This document shows, in pieces, positions 1 through 7,151 of a DNA stretch of 7,854 nucleotides (its first letter is position 1; the number at the start of each line of letters is the position of its first letter). Source of the stretch: Brevundimonas sp. UBA986 (GTDB taxonomy: Bacteria; Pseudomonadota; Alphaproteobacteria; Caulobacterales; Caulobacteraceae); contig DBBK01000179.1 in assembly GCA_002292165.1 (NCBI GenBank), positions 1 through 7,854 on the forward strand, given 5' to 3'. A model generated the notes under the pieces. It was given only the letters and a program-made list of their open reading frames with translations, had not been told where the DNA came from and made no database searches. The position numbers and the translations under genes were made by a program.

Positions 1-327
1 GAAGACATAGTCGGTCGAGACCTGGATCAGGGGCACGCCCGCCGCCCGGGTGACCTCGGCGAGGATCGCCGGCCCCATGGCGTTGGCGGCGAAGGCGGCG
101 GCGACCTCGGTCTCGGCCTTGTCCACAGCGGTATAGGCGCCGGAGTTGATCACGGCGGCGAAGGGCGTCGCGGCGAATGCGGCGCGCACCGAGGCGATGT
201 CGCCCAGATCCAGCTGGTCGCGGGTCGGGGCGTGCAGCACGACGTCGGCGGGCCAGTCCGCGGCCTGAAGCTCCAGCCCGACCTGTCCGGCGCCGCCGGT
301 GATCAGGATGTGAAGGGGATCAGCCAT
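1..327 (-). CDS. rfbD: dTDP-4-dehydrorhamnose reductase, N-terminal part (cut by left window edge)
   Basis: Last step of dTDP-L-rhamnose synthesis: NAD(P)H-dependent reduction of dTDP-4-dehydro-L-rhamnose, in the cytoplasm. The 109 codons present start at ATG (complement of 325-327). They show the Rossmann dinucleotide-binding motif TGGAGQVG at residues 10-17, the family segment [13 protein letters not shown] at 60-72 (most relatives have Ala-Ala where this has Ser62-Gly63), and STDYVF at 104-109, which holds the catalytic-region Ser/Thr. The YxxxK pair lies beyond the edge. The start overlaps the end of rfbB by 8 bp (ATGGCTGA) and has no clear Shine-Dalgarno sequence, so translation is probably coupled to rfbB. 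The fragment is an extended SDR of the RmlD type; RfbB-like epimerases are excluded by the motif set and by the separate rfbB next door. Confidence 0.93.
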   Translation of the reverse strand, partial: MADPLHILITGGAGQVGLELQAADWPADVVLHAPTRDQLDLGDIASVRAAFAATPFAAVINSGAYTAVDKAETEVAAAFAANAMGPAILAEVTRAAGVPLIQVSTDYVF

Positions 328-1375
328 TGGAGACGCCCAGCCGCTGGGTGGAATAGCGGGCGCCGAGGATGTCCTGCCACCAGCTCTGGTTCTCCAGATA
401 CCAGACGACCGTCTGTTCGATGCCCTGTTCGAATGTCACCGAAGGGGTCCAGCCGAGGTCGGCGCGGATCTTGGAGGCGTCGATGGCGTAGCGATGATCA
501 TGACCCGGACGGTCGGTCACATAGGTGATCTGGTCGGCGTATTGGCCTTGCGCCTTCGGACGGACCCGGTCGAGGATGGCGCAGATCGCCGTGACCACTT
601 CGATGTTCTTGCGCTCGGCGTTGCCGCCGACATTGTAGGTCTCGCCGGGCTCTCCCTTTTCGAACACCGCCTGCAGGGCGCGGGCATGGTCATCGACGAA
701 CAGCCAGTCGCGCACGTTCGATCCGTCGCCGTAGACCGGCAGGGGCTCGCCGTTCAGGGCCCGGATGATGATCAGGGGGATCAGCTTTTCGGGGAAGTGG
801 TAGGGGCCGTAGTTGTTGGAGCAGTTGGTCACCAGCACCGGCAGGCCGTAGGTGTGACCCCAGGCGCGGACCAGATGGTCAGACCCGGCCTTGGACGCCG
901 AATAGGGCGAGCGCGGATCATAGGGGGTGGTCTCGGTGAAGAAGCCGTCCTCGCCCAGCGAGCCGAAGACCTCGTCGGTCGAGATATGGTGGAAGCGGAA
1001 GGCCGCCTTCTCCGCCTCGGGCAGGCCGCGCCAATAGCCCAGGGTCTGGTTCAGCATGACGAAGGTGCCGACCAGGTTGGTCTGGACGAAGGCGCCGGGA
1101 CCGTCGATCGAGCGGTCGACGTGGCTCTCCGCCGCCAGGTGGGCGACCACCTCGGGCTTGAAGTCGGCCAGCGCCTTCGCCACCGCCTCGGGGTCGCAGA
1201 TGTCGGCCTGAACGAAGCCGTAGCGATTGCTGCCGGCGACCGGCTCCAGCGAGCTGAGCACCCCGGCATAGGTCAGTTTGTCGAAGACCAGAACCTCGTG
1301 GTCGGTGTGTTCGATCAGGCGGCGGACGAGGGCCGAGCCGATGAAACCGGCGCCGCCGGTGACCAGAATGCGCAT
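320..1375 (-). CDS. rfbB: dTDP-glucose 4,6-dehydratase
   Basis: Second enzyme of dTDP-L-rhamnose synthesis: NAD-dependent dehydration of dTDP-D-glucose to dTDP-4-dehydro-6-deoxyglucose, cytoplasmic. The product is 351 residues, the usual length. Visible motifs are the NAD-binding TGGAGFIG (6-13), [11 protein letters not shown] (80-90), the catalytic Thr133-Asp134-Glu135 of STDEVFG (132-138), and Tyr158/Lys162 of YSASK. The Asp-Glu pair after Thr marks the 4,6-dehydratase as opposed to UDP-glucose 4-epimerase. The ATG is 11 bp downstream of the rfbC stop and is preceded by a strong Shine-Dalgarno sequence, AAGGAAG, that overlaps that stop. The 3' end overlaps rfbD by 8 bp. Order rfbC-rfbB-rfbD implies one transcript. 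The gene looks intact. Confidence 0.97.
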   Translation of the reverse strand: MRILVTGGAGFIGSALVRRLIEHTDHEVLVFDKLTYAGVLSSLEPVAGSNRYGFVQADICDPEAVAKALADFKPEVVAHLAAESHVDRSIDGPGAFVQTNLVGTFVMLNQTLGYWRGLPEAEKAAFRFHHISTDEVFGSLGEDGFFTETTPYDPRSPYSASKAGSDHLVRAWGHTYGLPVLVTNCSNNYGPYHFPEKLIPLIIIRALNGEPLPVYGDGSNVRDWLFVDDHARALQAVFEKGEPGETYNVGGNAERKNIEVVTAICAILDRVRPKAQGQYADQITYVTDRPGHDHRYAIDASKIRADLGWTPSVTFEQGIEQTVVWYLENQSWWQDILGARYSTQRLGVSNG

Positions 1376-1386
1376 GTCGATCTTCC

Positions 1387-1998
1387 TTAGAGCGCGGGCA
1401 GGGGCTCAAGCGGACGGCCGTCGTACTCGAACGGGCTGTCGAACTCGGCCAGGGTCGGCAGCACCTTGTCCTTCTCGGAAAGGACCGGACCCGAGGCGGG
1501 CAGAGGCCAGTCGATGCCGATGGTCGGGCACGACCACAGCACGCCGCCGTCGCAGTCGGGGGCATAGACGTCCGTCACCTTGTAGGCGACCTCGACGTTC
1601 GGCTCGAGGGTGACGAAGGCGTGGCCATAGCCGACCGGCACATAGAGCTGTTCCCCGCCTTCGGCGGTCAGCTTGGCCGCGACATGCTGTCCATAGGTCG
1701 GCGATCCACGCCGCAGATCGACGGCGTAGTCCATGATCGAGCCGCGAACACAACGCACCAGCTTGCCCTGGCCGTGGGGAGCCTTCTGGTAGTGGATGCC
1801 GCGGATGGTGCCCTCGAAAGCCGAAAACGACTGGTTGTCCTGGACAAAGACTTCGGCGATGCCGGCCGCCGCCGCCGCGCCGACGGAATAGGTCTCCATG
1901 AACCAGCCGCGATCATCGCCAAAACGACGGGGCTTGAGCAGGACAGGTATGGTGGTCGTCTGGATCATGGTTTCCGTCATAGTAGATGGGGGCGGCAT
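1387..1998 (-). CDS. rfbC: dTDP-4-dehydrorhamnose 3,5-epimerase
   Basis: Epimerises dTDP-4-dehydro-6-deoxyglucose at C3 and C5 to dTDP-4-dehydro-L-rhamnose; cytoplasmic cupin-fold enzyme, normally a dimer. In the 203-residue model, [13 protein letters not shown] spans 25-37. The catalytic His69 is in GIHYQ, the substrate-binding segment [19 protein letters not shown] is at 78-96, VPVGYGHAF is at 120-128, and the catalytic-region Tyr145 begins YAPDCDGGV. The reading frame stays open upstream to 2319, but codons before 2013 would overlap the divergent promoter region. I chose the ATG at 1998 because GAGG (2004-2007) lies 5 nt upstream. ATGs at 1980 and 1968 are also in frame; the last, MIQTTTIP, gives 193 residues, closest to typical family length, with a weaker GGAA before it. 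Function is sure; the start is not. Confidence 0.94.
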   Translation of the reverse strand: MPPPSTMTETMIQTTTIPVLLKPRRFGDDRGWFMETYSVGAAAAAGIAEVFVQDNQSFSAFEGTIRGIHYQKAPHGQGKLVRCVRGSIMDYAVDLRRGSPTYGQHVAAKLTAEGGEQLYVPVGYGHAFVTLEPNVEVAYKVTDVYAPDCDGGVLWSCPTIGIDWPLPASGPVLSEKDKVLPTLAEFDSPFEYDGRPLEPLPAL

Positions 1999-2033
1999 GG
2001 CAACCTCGCCCATTTCGATCTCGTAGCCTTGCC

Positions 2034-2061
2034 TTGTCGGCCTTGCTACCCCGGGTATATG
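2034..2061 (+). promoter_or_regulatory. Putative promoter of the 2107 glycosyltransferase gene
   Basis: TTGTCGG (2034-2040), a 13-nt spacer, then GGTATATG (2054-2061). Against the Caulobacter housekeeping consensus TTGACGS, N10-14, GCTANAWC this matches 6 of 7 and 5 of 7 defined positions. Read as sigma-70 it is TTGTCG, 16 nt, TATATG. Transcription would begin near 2068, leaving about 40 nt of leader before the GTG start. A perfect 5+1+5 inverted repeat, TACCC-C-GGGTA (2047-2057), occupies the spacer. I found no convincing promoter of similar quality for rfbC on the other strand. Confidence 0.42.
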
Positions 2062-2094
2062 CGAAGTGGCCTTTCGGCGAGGGCAAAGCGGTTC

Positions 2095-2109
2095 AGAGGG
2101 ATTTGCGTG
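2095..2109 (+). promoter_or_regulatory. Ribosome binding site and GTG start of the glycosyltransferase
   Basis: AGAGGG (2095-2100) sits 6 nt before GTG (2107-2109). The nearest in-frame ATG upstream, at 2059, has no Shine-Dalgarno sequence and lies inside the putative -10 element. The next ATG downstream, at 2152, has only a weak purine run. The site therefore decides the start. Confidence 0.65.
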
Positions 2110-3972
2110 GGCCGCGAATGGCTTGAGAGAGTTAGGGCCGGCTGGGCCGCCATGGTGGCGCGGCGCCGGGAACGCCTGCGCCGAGTGGCGGGCGTCGCCC
2201 GGGCGGATGACGCGCGCCGCGGGTCGGACTGGACGACGGCCGTCGAAGGCTACCGGTCCTATCTGCTGCGACGCCCCCGCGATATCGGCGTGGGGATCAG
2301 GCTGGCCCGCACGCTTCATGCCGCCGGCCGGCTCGACGAGGCCGAGGTTCTGATCGTCGCGCTTCAGCGCGCGCGCCCCGACAAGGCCGAGCTGGCCGAG
2401 CTCGCCGCGAGCGTTCGTGCGGCCAGAACCGCTTCGGTTCCCGTCGCCGAATATGAGGCTTTCCGGCGCGCCCTCACCCTGCCGGAGCTCCCGCCGACCG
2501 CCCCCCCGACCGCCCTGCCGCCGGGACGCGTGACGGCTCTGATTGACGCCCGGGACGCCTCCGCCTCGCGGATCGAGCTCACCCGCGCCAGCCTGCGGCG
2601 GTCGGAGGTTTCCGTCGATGCCGTGGTGGTGTGGTCAGGCGATCAGCCGCCGCCCCTGGAGGCCCAGCCCGTGCTCTTGCTCGACGCGGGTGTGACGCTC
2701 GACCCGAGGGGACTCGGCTGGCTTTTGCATGCGGCTCAGGCGACCGGCGCCGCCGCCGCCTATGGCGATGACGATCAGGCTGTCGGCGAAGGGGAGGCGA
2801 CGATCCGGCTCCGGCCCGCCTTCCGCTCGGCCTTCCACCCCCTCGACCTCGCGACCGCCCCATCGGCTCCGGCCGCGATCCTGTTCCGCTCGGGGGAGCT
2901 GGGCGGCTTCGCCACGACCCGCGACAGACGCGTCCTTCTCGCCGAGGCCGCCGGTTCCGGAACCGTCGCCCATGTCCCCCTTGTGCTGGCGACGGCGCAT
3001 GACGCGGCGGGATCGCCTGCGGATGTTCCGACGATGGGCCGAGACGGTCCGGGCGAGACGACGATCCTGGCGATCATCCCGACGCGGGACGAGGGCGCCG
3101 TTCTGGAGAAGATGATCGCGAGCCTGCGCTCCAGGGCGAGCCGGCCTGACCGGCTCGACATCCTCGTCGTCGACAACGGCAGCCGTGATCCGGACACCCT
3201 CGCCCTGCTGGCGCGCCTCGGGGATGAGGGGCGAATCCGTGTCCTGACCATCGACGAGCCCTTCAACTGGTCGCGTCTGAACAATCTCGCTGCGGCCGGG
3301 GCGGGGGCGGAGGCCGAAATCCTGCTGTTCGCCAACAACGACATGCAGATGCTCACCGAGGGTTGGGACGACCGTCTGCGCCAGAGTCTGCTTCTGCCGG
3401 GCGTCGGGGTGGTCGGGGCCCGGCTCGTCTATCCGAACGGCAGGATCCAGCACGCCGGGATGGCGCTCGGCGCGCTGGACGGCAGGCCGGTGCACGAAGG
3501 CCTGGGCGCATCGCCCGACGACGGCGGCCCGCTCGACCGCTGGCGCAGAAACCGGCCGGCCGCGGCGGTGACGGGGGCCTTCATGGGGGTGCGTCGCGAG
3601 GTTTTCGAACAGGTCGGCGGCTTCAACGCCGTGGAGTTCGCCGTGGGCTGCAACGACATCGACTTCTGTCTGCGCGTCCGCGAGCAGGGCTGGTCGGTGC
3701 TCTATGCGGCCGATCTCGAGCTGTTCCATCTGGAATCGCACAGCCGCGGCCACGACGACGGCGAGGCGCGGATGCGGCGGGCGCAGGGCGAGCTTGAAGC
3801 CCTGTTCCGCATATGGGGCGACGAGGCCCGACGCGACCCGGGCCGCAACCCGCATTGGGTCAATCACGAGACCCTGCTGTATTACGGCCTGCGTCAGCCG
3901 GATCGCGAAGCGGCCGAGGCCTGGATCGCGCGCAGTACGGATCTCTGGCGCGTCCGGCGGCGCGAGGGCTAG
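2107..3972 (+). CDS. Multidomain glycosyltransferase: TPR-like region, degenerate GT-A-like domain, C-terminal family 2 domain
   Basis: Predicted cytoplasmic glycosyltransferase of 621 residues from the GTG start, probably adding a sugar during surface-polysaccharide assembly. Residues 1-38 are basic and helical. TPR-like helices follow at about 40-92 (WTTAVEGYRSYLLRRP, then LARTLHAAGRLDEAE). Residues about 140-300 look like a worn GT-A domain: a VLLLDAGVTLDP strand (189-200) and YGDDDQ (219-224), but no clear donor-binding start. The intact domain starts near 319 with IIPTRDE. It carries VDNGS (355-359), FNWSRLNN, the metal-site NND (410-412), VTGAFMGVRREVF (488-500), CNDIDFCLR (515-523) and HLESHSRG (541-548), all typical of family 2 O-chain transferases. 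Adjacent rfbCBD makes a rhamnosyl donor plausible, but specificity cannot be read from sequence. The 3' end overlaps the convergent gene by 4 bp. Confidence 0.88.
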   Translation: MGREWLERVRAGWAAMVARRRERLRRVAGVARADDARRGSDWTTAVEGYRSYLLRRPRDIGVGIRLARTLHAAGRLDEAEVLIVALQRARPDKAELAELAASVRAARTASVPVAEYEAFRRALTLPELPPTAPPTALPPGRVTALIDARDASASRIELTRASLRRSEVSVDAVVVWSGDQPPPLEAQPVLLLDAGVTLDPRGLGWLLHAAQATGAAAAYGDDDQAVGEGEATIRLRPAFRSAFHPLDLATAPSAPAAILFRSGELGGFATTRDRRVLLAEAAGSGTVAHVPLVLATAHDAAGSPADVPTMGRDGPGETTILAIIPTRDEGAVLEKMIASLRSRASRPDRLDILVVDNGSRDPDTLALLARLGDEGRIRVLTIDEPFNWSRLNNLAAAGAGAEAEILLFANNDMQMLTEGWDDRLRQSLLLPGVGVVGARLVYPNGRIQHAGMALGALDGRPVHEGLGASPDDGGPLDRWRRNRPAAAVTGAFMGVRREVFEQVGGFNAVEFAVGCNDIDFCLRVREQGWSVLYAADLELFHLESHSRGHDDGEARMRRAQGELEALFRIWGDEARRDPGRNPHWVNHETLLYYGLRQPDREAAEAWIARSTDLWRVRRREG

Positions 3973-3974
3973 CC
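3967..3974. repeat. GGCTAGCC palindrome holding both convergent stop codons
   Basis: Perfect 8-bp palindrome. Its central CTAG (3969-3972) contains TAG on the plus strand (3970-3972, end of the family 2 glycosyltransferase) and TAG on the minus strand (3971-3969, end of the family 4 glycosyltransferase). There is no room for a terminator between the genes. Confidence 0.9.
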
Positions 3975-5282
3975 GGCCGAAAGCCCAAGGCCGCGGTAGA
4001 GGCTCGCCAGGCGCCCGGCATAGGCCGCCGGAGAGAAGCGGGCGGCGCGCGCCCTGCCCCGAACCGAAAGATCGGCCCGCAGGTCGGCATCGGCGTCGAG
4101 AAGCCTGAGCCCTCGCGCCATGTCCTCGATGTCATAGGGATCGACCAGCACCGCGGCATGCTCCGCGATCTCCGGCAGGGAGCCGGCGTTTGACGCCATC
4201 ACGGGCGTGCCCAGCATCATTGATTCCAGGACCGGCAGGCCGAACCCTTCGTACAGCGACGGAAACAGGGTCGCCCGGGCGCCGCGCACCAGGTCCAGGA
4301 GGATCGCCCGGGGCATGTAGTCGTATTTCCGCAACCGGCCGCCGGCCCCCAGGCCGCCGGCGATCAACTCGGTGAGGAAGCCGCTCTCCTCCTCGTCCAT
4401 CCAGGCCTTGCCGCCGATGACGATCAGCGGGGTGTCGACGCCGCTGCGCAGCCAGGCCTCGACCAGCCGGCCCAGGTTCTTCTTGGGTTCGATCGCGCCG
4501 AAGTGGACGAAATAGCCCTTCCACGGCAGGGCGAAGGCGCGCTCGATCTCGGCGGCGACCTCGGCTTCCGGACGGCCGGTGACCGAGGCGGGCAGGTCGG
4601 CGGACTGCCAGGTGGTCGTGACGCGGCTCTCGTCGGCGCCCAGCATCTCGATGACGTCGCGGCGCGTGGTCTCGGAGACGGTCACGACATGGTCCGCGTC
4701 CCGCACGATCCGCCGGCATAGGTCCAGGAACCGGCGTTTGTCGTCCAGGGTGGTGTGCGGAAGCTTCAGGGGGATGAGGTCGTGGATGGTATAGATGTTC
4801 GGTATCGCCCGGACCTTCACCGGCGTGGGCCAGGTCCAGTGCATGACGTCCGGAACCCCGGGGGCCGCTTCGAAACGCAAGGGCGTGACCACACGATCGT
4901 TGGCGAAGGCCCGATTGGCGATCCGGTAGAGGTCCTGCGACAGCCAGAAGCCTTCCGCTTCGGGCGCCGTCCCATGGTCAGGCCACAGCACGTGACCGCT
5001 GGGCGCCACGAACCGGGCGGACCGGCCGAAGCGCGCCAGCGCCGCCTGGACGCGGCGGTTCGGCCTCGGTGCGGCCATCGCCGCCATCCGTCGCCAGCGG
5101 GCGTCCCCGACCATGACCTCGCGCAGCAGCCGATCCTCGGGGACCGGCGACGGGGGCGCATGCAGAATCTGGCGCTCGAACCCGATGGCGTGCAAGCCGT
5201 CCAGCAAGGTTCGGGCATAGGTCGCGATGCCCGAACCCCGGGGAAGCGCGAGATTGTGCCCGTCGACGCAGACGGCGGTCAT
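3969..5282 (-). CDS. Glycosyltransferase family 4 (GT-B fold)
   Basis: Cytoplasmic retaining glycosyltransferase of 437 residues, predicted to transfer a sugar from a nucleotide donor to the growing polysaccharide or its lipid carrier. The N-terminal acceptor-side domain has the usual glycine-rich loop (GSGIATYARTLLDGL, 16-30) and IPNIYTIHDLIPLKLP in its second half. The C-terminal donor domain begins at GYFVHFGAIEPKKN; Lys267/Lys268 sit at the phosphate-contacting position. It ends with the diagnostic E-x7-E motif, Glu345 and Glu353 in PSLYEGFGLPVLESM, followed by GTPVMASNAGSLPEI. The start is firm: a consensus AGGAGG lies 6 nt upstream (5289-5294), and the ATG overlaps the preceding stop as ATGA. 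It is the third gene of the export-lipoprotein operon. It belongs with mannosyl-, rhamnosyl- and related transferases, but donor and acceptor are not predictable here. Confidence 0.93.
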   Translation of the reverse strand: MTAVCVDGHNLALPRGSGIATYARTLLDGLHAIGFERQILHAPPSPVPEDRLLREVMVGDARWRRMAAMAAPRPNRRVQAALARFGRSARFVAPSGHVLWPDHGTAPEAEGFWLSQDLYRIANRAFANDRVVTPLRFEAAPGVPDVMHWTWPTPVKVRAIPNIYTIHDLIPLKLPHTTLDDKRRFLDLCRRIVRDADHVVTVSETTRRDVIEMLGADESRVTTTWQSADLPASVTGRPEAEVAAEIERAFALPWKGYFVHFGAIEPKKNLGRLVEAWLRSGVDTPLIVIGGKAWMDEEESGFLTELIAGGLGAGGRLRKYDYMPRAILLDLVRGARATLFPSLYEGFGLPVLESMMLGTPVMASNAGSLPEIAEHAAVLVDPYDIEDMARGLRLLDADADLRADLSVRGRARAARFSPAAYAGRLASLYRGLGLSAG

Positions 5283-5929
5283 GCCTTGCCTCCTGATTTC
5301 ATCTTTCGGGCCGGGCGGGATTTGCCGGTTTTCTTCGACGGCGCCCGCGCGGGCGGAAGATGGGCCGCCGGTTCTTCAGGCGGGAAATAGAGCCTCAACG
5401 GCTCCCGCCGGTCGGCGATCGGCACGATGCGGGCGACCTGGAATTCAGCCCAGGCGACCGCCAGCTTGACCGCGGCCTCGACCCCGCCGGCTCCCGGTTG
5501 GTCGGCCCTGGCCAGACAGGCGGCGCCCTGTTCGAGAATCTCGGCGGCCTGGCGAACCATTTCCTCGTCGGGCCGCGCCTCGCGGACCAGCTGTGGAAGG
5601 GTCGCGTAGCGCCATCCCTCGCCGGCGGGGGCCTCCAGAACCATGGCCCAGCGCTCCGCCGGCGTCATGCGGCTGGACAAGAAGGCCCATTCCAGCCGGT
5701 GTGGATCCCATCGATAGAAGCCGGACCGGTGCGGAAGTCCCAGCGCCTTCAGGACGCCGACGGCCTCCTCAAGCATCATGGCCAGGGCGCGACGCGCGAT
5801 CTGTTCCGCCGAGCCTTCGGCCGCGGAGGTCTCGGCTTCGTCCGGAAGCGGATCGGAGCCTCCCGAAACGCGACGGCCGAGTCGCTGGAGAATCGTCCTG
5901 AAACCGAAGGGCTCCGATCTGGCCGCCAT
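5279..5929 (-). CDS. Unrecognised 216-residue protein of the polysaccharide export operon
   Basis: I do not recognise the family and assign no function. Residues 4-21 form a basic amphipathic stretch (FGFRTILQRLGRRV), followed by an acidic Ala/Ser/Glu linker (about 26-42). A helical core runs from about 43 to 185; it is rich in Trp and includes FYRWDPHRLEWAFLSSRMTPAERWAMVLE (71-99). The Pro/Lys/Arg tail (192-216) has nine basic residues in 25. No signal peptide or membrane segment is visible, so it is probably cytoplasmic. The ATG shares one base with the stop of the export lipoprotein gene (TGATG) and the stop overlaps the next ATG (ATGA), so translation is likely coupled on both sides. Codon use and G+C look like its neighbours, and the long uninterrupted frame between coupled genes supports a real gene. 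A chaperone, scaffold or regulator of the export machinery would fit, but this is speculation. Confidence 0.82.
   Translation of the reverse strand: MAARSEPFGFRTILQRLGRRVSGGSDPLPDEAETSAAEGSAEQIARRALAMMLEEAVGVLKALGLPHRSGFYRWDPHRLEWAFLSSRMTPAERWAMVLEAPAGEGWRYATLPQLVREARPDEEMVRQAAEILEQGAACLARADQPGAGGVEAAVKLAVAWAEFQVARIVPIADRREPLRLYFPPEEPAAHLPPARAPSKKTGKSRPARKMKSGGKA
5289..5294 (-). promoter_or_regulatory. Consensus Shine-Dalgarno of the family 4 glycosyltransferase
   Basis: AGGAGG on the minus strand, 6 nt before the ATG at 5282. It lies within the last codons (Ser-Gly-Gly-Lys) of the upstream 216-residue protein, so the tail codons double as the ribosome site. It allows initiation beyond simple stop-start coupling. 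Confidence 0.8.
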
Positions 5930-7089
5930 CAGTTTGTGGTCAGGGTGCTCGTGACGCTGACGTCGTAGATGATGCCGGTGATGCTGCGCACGAATTCGAA
6001 GAAGGTCTTCATCTCGGTCACGCTCGAGCGCGGCACGAAGATTACGTCGTCCGGGCGGATCTCGAAACCGTTGGCGATGAAGAAGCCGGTCGGCGACGAC
6101 AGGTCCAGGCGATAGATGACCGGCACGCCCTTGGGCGTCGGAGGCAGGGTCACGCCGACCAGCCGGGCGGCCTCGGGGCGCTCGAAACGGAAGACCAGGA
6201 CGGATCGGGCGTTGGCCGTGGTGGCGTCGAGCCCGCCGAGCTGACCCAGGGCCCCGGTCAGGGTCAGGGTGCCGCTGGGCATCTCCAGCTGGCTGACCCG
6301 GCCCAGGGCGCCGAAGCTGCTGTAGCGGCGCGGGGCGTAGACCAGATTGACCTGGTCGCCACGCTTCAGTCGGACGTTCTGGTCGAATTCGGACAGAACC
6401 TTGCGAAGCGGAGCCTCATAGGTGGTCCCGGCGCGGTTCACCGTCACCCGGATGTCGTCGATATTCCGGTTCGGGCCGCCGGCCGCGGCGATGGCGTCGA
6501 GCAGGTTTTCCGCGCCCGGCCGGACGGACGCCCGACCCGGGTTGCGAACCTCGCCCAGAACCACGATGCCGTTGGCCGGGCTGCTGGCGACGGCGACGAG
6601 AACCTGGGGATTGGCGACGCGGCCGCGCAGGCTCCTGCGAATCGCCTCGGAGGCTTCGCGGGTGGTCATGCCGGCGACGTTCACCGTGCCGCCGAACGGG
6701 ATCACGATGGTCCCGTCCCGGTCCACCATCAGCGCCGGCAGGGTCTGATTGCCGGCCTGGACCGAGGCCGTGGTCGCCGAAGGGATCGCCGCGCGGGACG
6801 AGAACAGCCCGCCGCTGGGGTCGAAGATGGAAACCTGGAGTTCGTCGCCGATGTTGATTGTGTCGGCGGTGGTGCTGTTCGCCAGGGCCGCCAGACTGGA
6901 GTCCTCGACCTTGGGCGCCTGCAGCAGCTGCTGACTGACGGCATAGTTCAGATCGACCAGGGAATAGGTGAGGCCGGAGGTTTCGACTCCGTCCTGCCGG
7001 GTGATCGACCGCCCCGACGGGCCGTCGGCCGGCAGACCGGCGCAGGCGCCGAGAGAGGCGAGGAGGGCGAGGGTCGCGATACGGCGCAT
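5929..7089 (-). CDS. Wza-type polysaccharide export outer-membrane lipoprotein
   Basis: Predicted outer-membrane channel for capsule or exopolysaccharide, by analogy with Wza, an octamer exposing an alpha-helical barrel. From the ATG at 7089 the product is 386 residues, close to Wza length. A short signal peptide ends in the lipobox LGAC with Cys16; the +2 Ala favours outer-membrane sorting. The polysaccharide export domain runs from about 76 (INIGDELQVSIFDPSGG) to 168, with DGTIVIPFGGTVNVAGMT in it. A first SLBB domain starts at IVVLGEVRNPG (175-185) and a second SLBB-like domain spans about 275-345. A C-terminal amphipathic helix (355-379, EMKTFFEFVRSITGIIYDV) matches the membrane-spanning part of Wza. 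In-frame ATGs at 7107 and 7110 are alternative starts; none has a good Shine-Dalgarno sequence. It heads the minus-strand operon. No Wzc-type partner gene follows. The family (OPX) is certain, the exported polymer unknown. Confidence 0.93.
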   Translation of the reverse strand: MRRIATLALLASLGACAGLPADGPSGRSITRQDGVETSGLTYSLVDLNYAVSQQLLQAPKVEDSSLAALANSTTADTINIGDELQVSIFDPSGGLFSSRAAIPSATTASVQAGNQTLPALMVDRDGTIVIPFGGTVNVAGMTTREASEAIRRSLRGRVANPQVLVAVASSPANGIVVLGEVRNPGRASVRPGAENLLDAIAAAGGPNRNIDDIRVTVNRAGTTYEAPLRKVLSEFDQNVRLKRGDQVNLVYAPRRYSSFGALGRVSQLEMPSGTLTLTGALGQLGGLDATTANARSVLVFRFERPEAARLVGVTLPPTPKGVPVIYRLDLSSPTGFFIANGFEIRPDDVIFVPRSSVTEMKTFFEFVRSITGIIYDVSVTSTLTTN

Positions 7090-7122
7090 ACGGGCAGGAT
7101 CCGGCATCATGGAGTTGAGTGT

Positions 7123-7151
7123 GATTAAGCAGTTTTGCCGAAGCACGCCAC
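7123..7151 (-). promoter_or_regulatory. Putative promoter of the export operon
   Basis: On the minus strand: GTGGCGT (7151-7145), a 14-nt spacer, then GCTTAATC (7130-7123). The -10 matches 6 of 7 defined positions of the Caulobacter consensus GCTANAWC; the -35 matches only 4 of 6 of TTGACG. Transcription would start near 7116, only a few bases before the ATG pair at 7110/7107, so the mRNA could be nearly leaderless. A longer coding frame reaching back to 7188 is then untenable. Confidence 0.35.

Noticed and set aside
494..1390. Long plus-strand open frame (298 residues) opposite rfbB
   Set aside because: It lies antisense to a certain gene, its composition (Gly/Val/Asp/Arg-rich, no domains) is that of a mirrored G+C-rich codon frame, and no ribosome site supports it.
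1621..2106. Upstream extension of the glycosyltransferase frame over rfbC
   Set aside because: The frame is open, but it covers rfbC coding sequence on the other strand and the divergent promoter, and the added residues resemble no glycosyltransferase.
1999..2106. rfbC promoter on the minus strand (TTGCCC with CATATA)
   Set aside because: The elements are 19 nt apart with poor matches, so the rfbCBD promoter could not be placed with any confidence.
2014..2319. Upstream extension of rfbC to a 310-residue protein
   Set aside because: The extension crosses the divergent gap and the start of the neighbouring gene and has no similarity to the epimerase family, whose members are about 180-200 residues.
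2635..3867. Long minus-strand open frame (410 residues) opposite the family 2 glycosyltransferase
   Set aside because: Antisense shadow of a well-supported gene; Arg/His/Pro-rich translation with no recognisable motif.
3941..4010. Possible intrinsic terminator at the convergent junction
   Set aside because: There are G+C-rich self-complementary bits such as GGCTAGCC and GGCC repeats, but no stem of useful length followed by a T-run on either strand.
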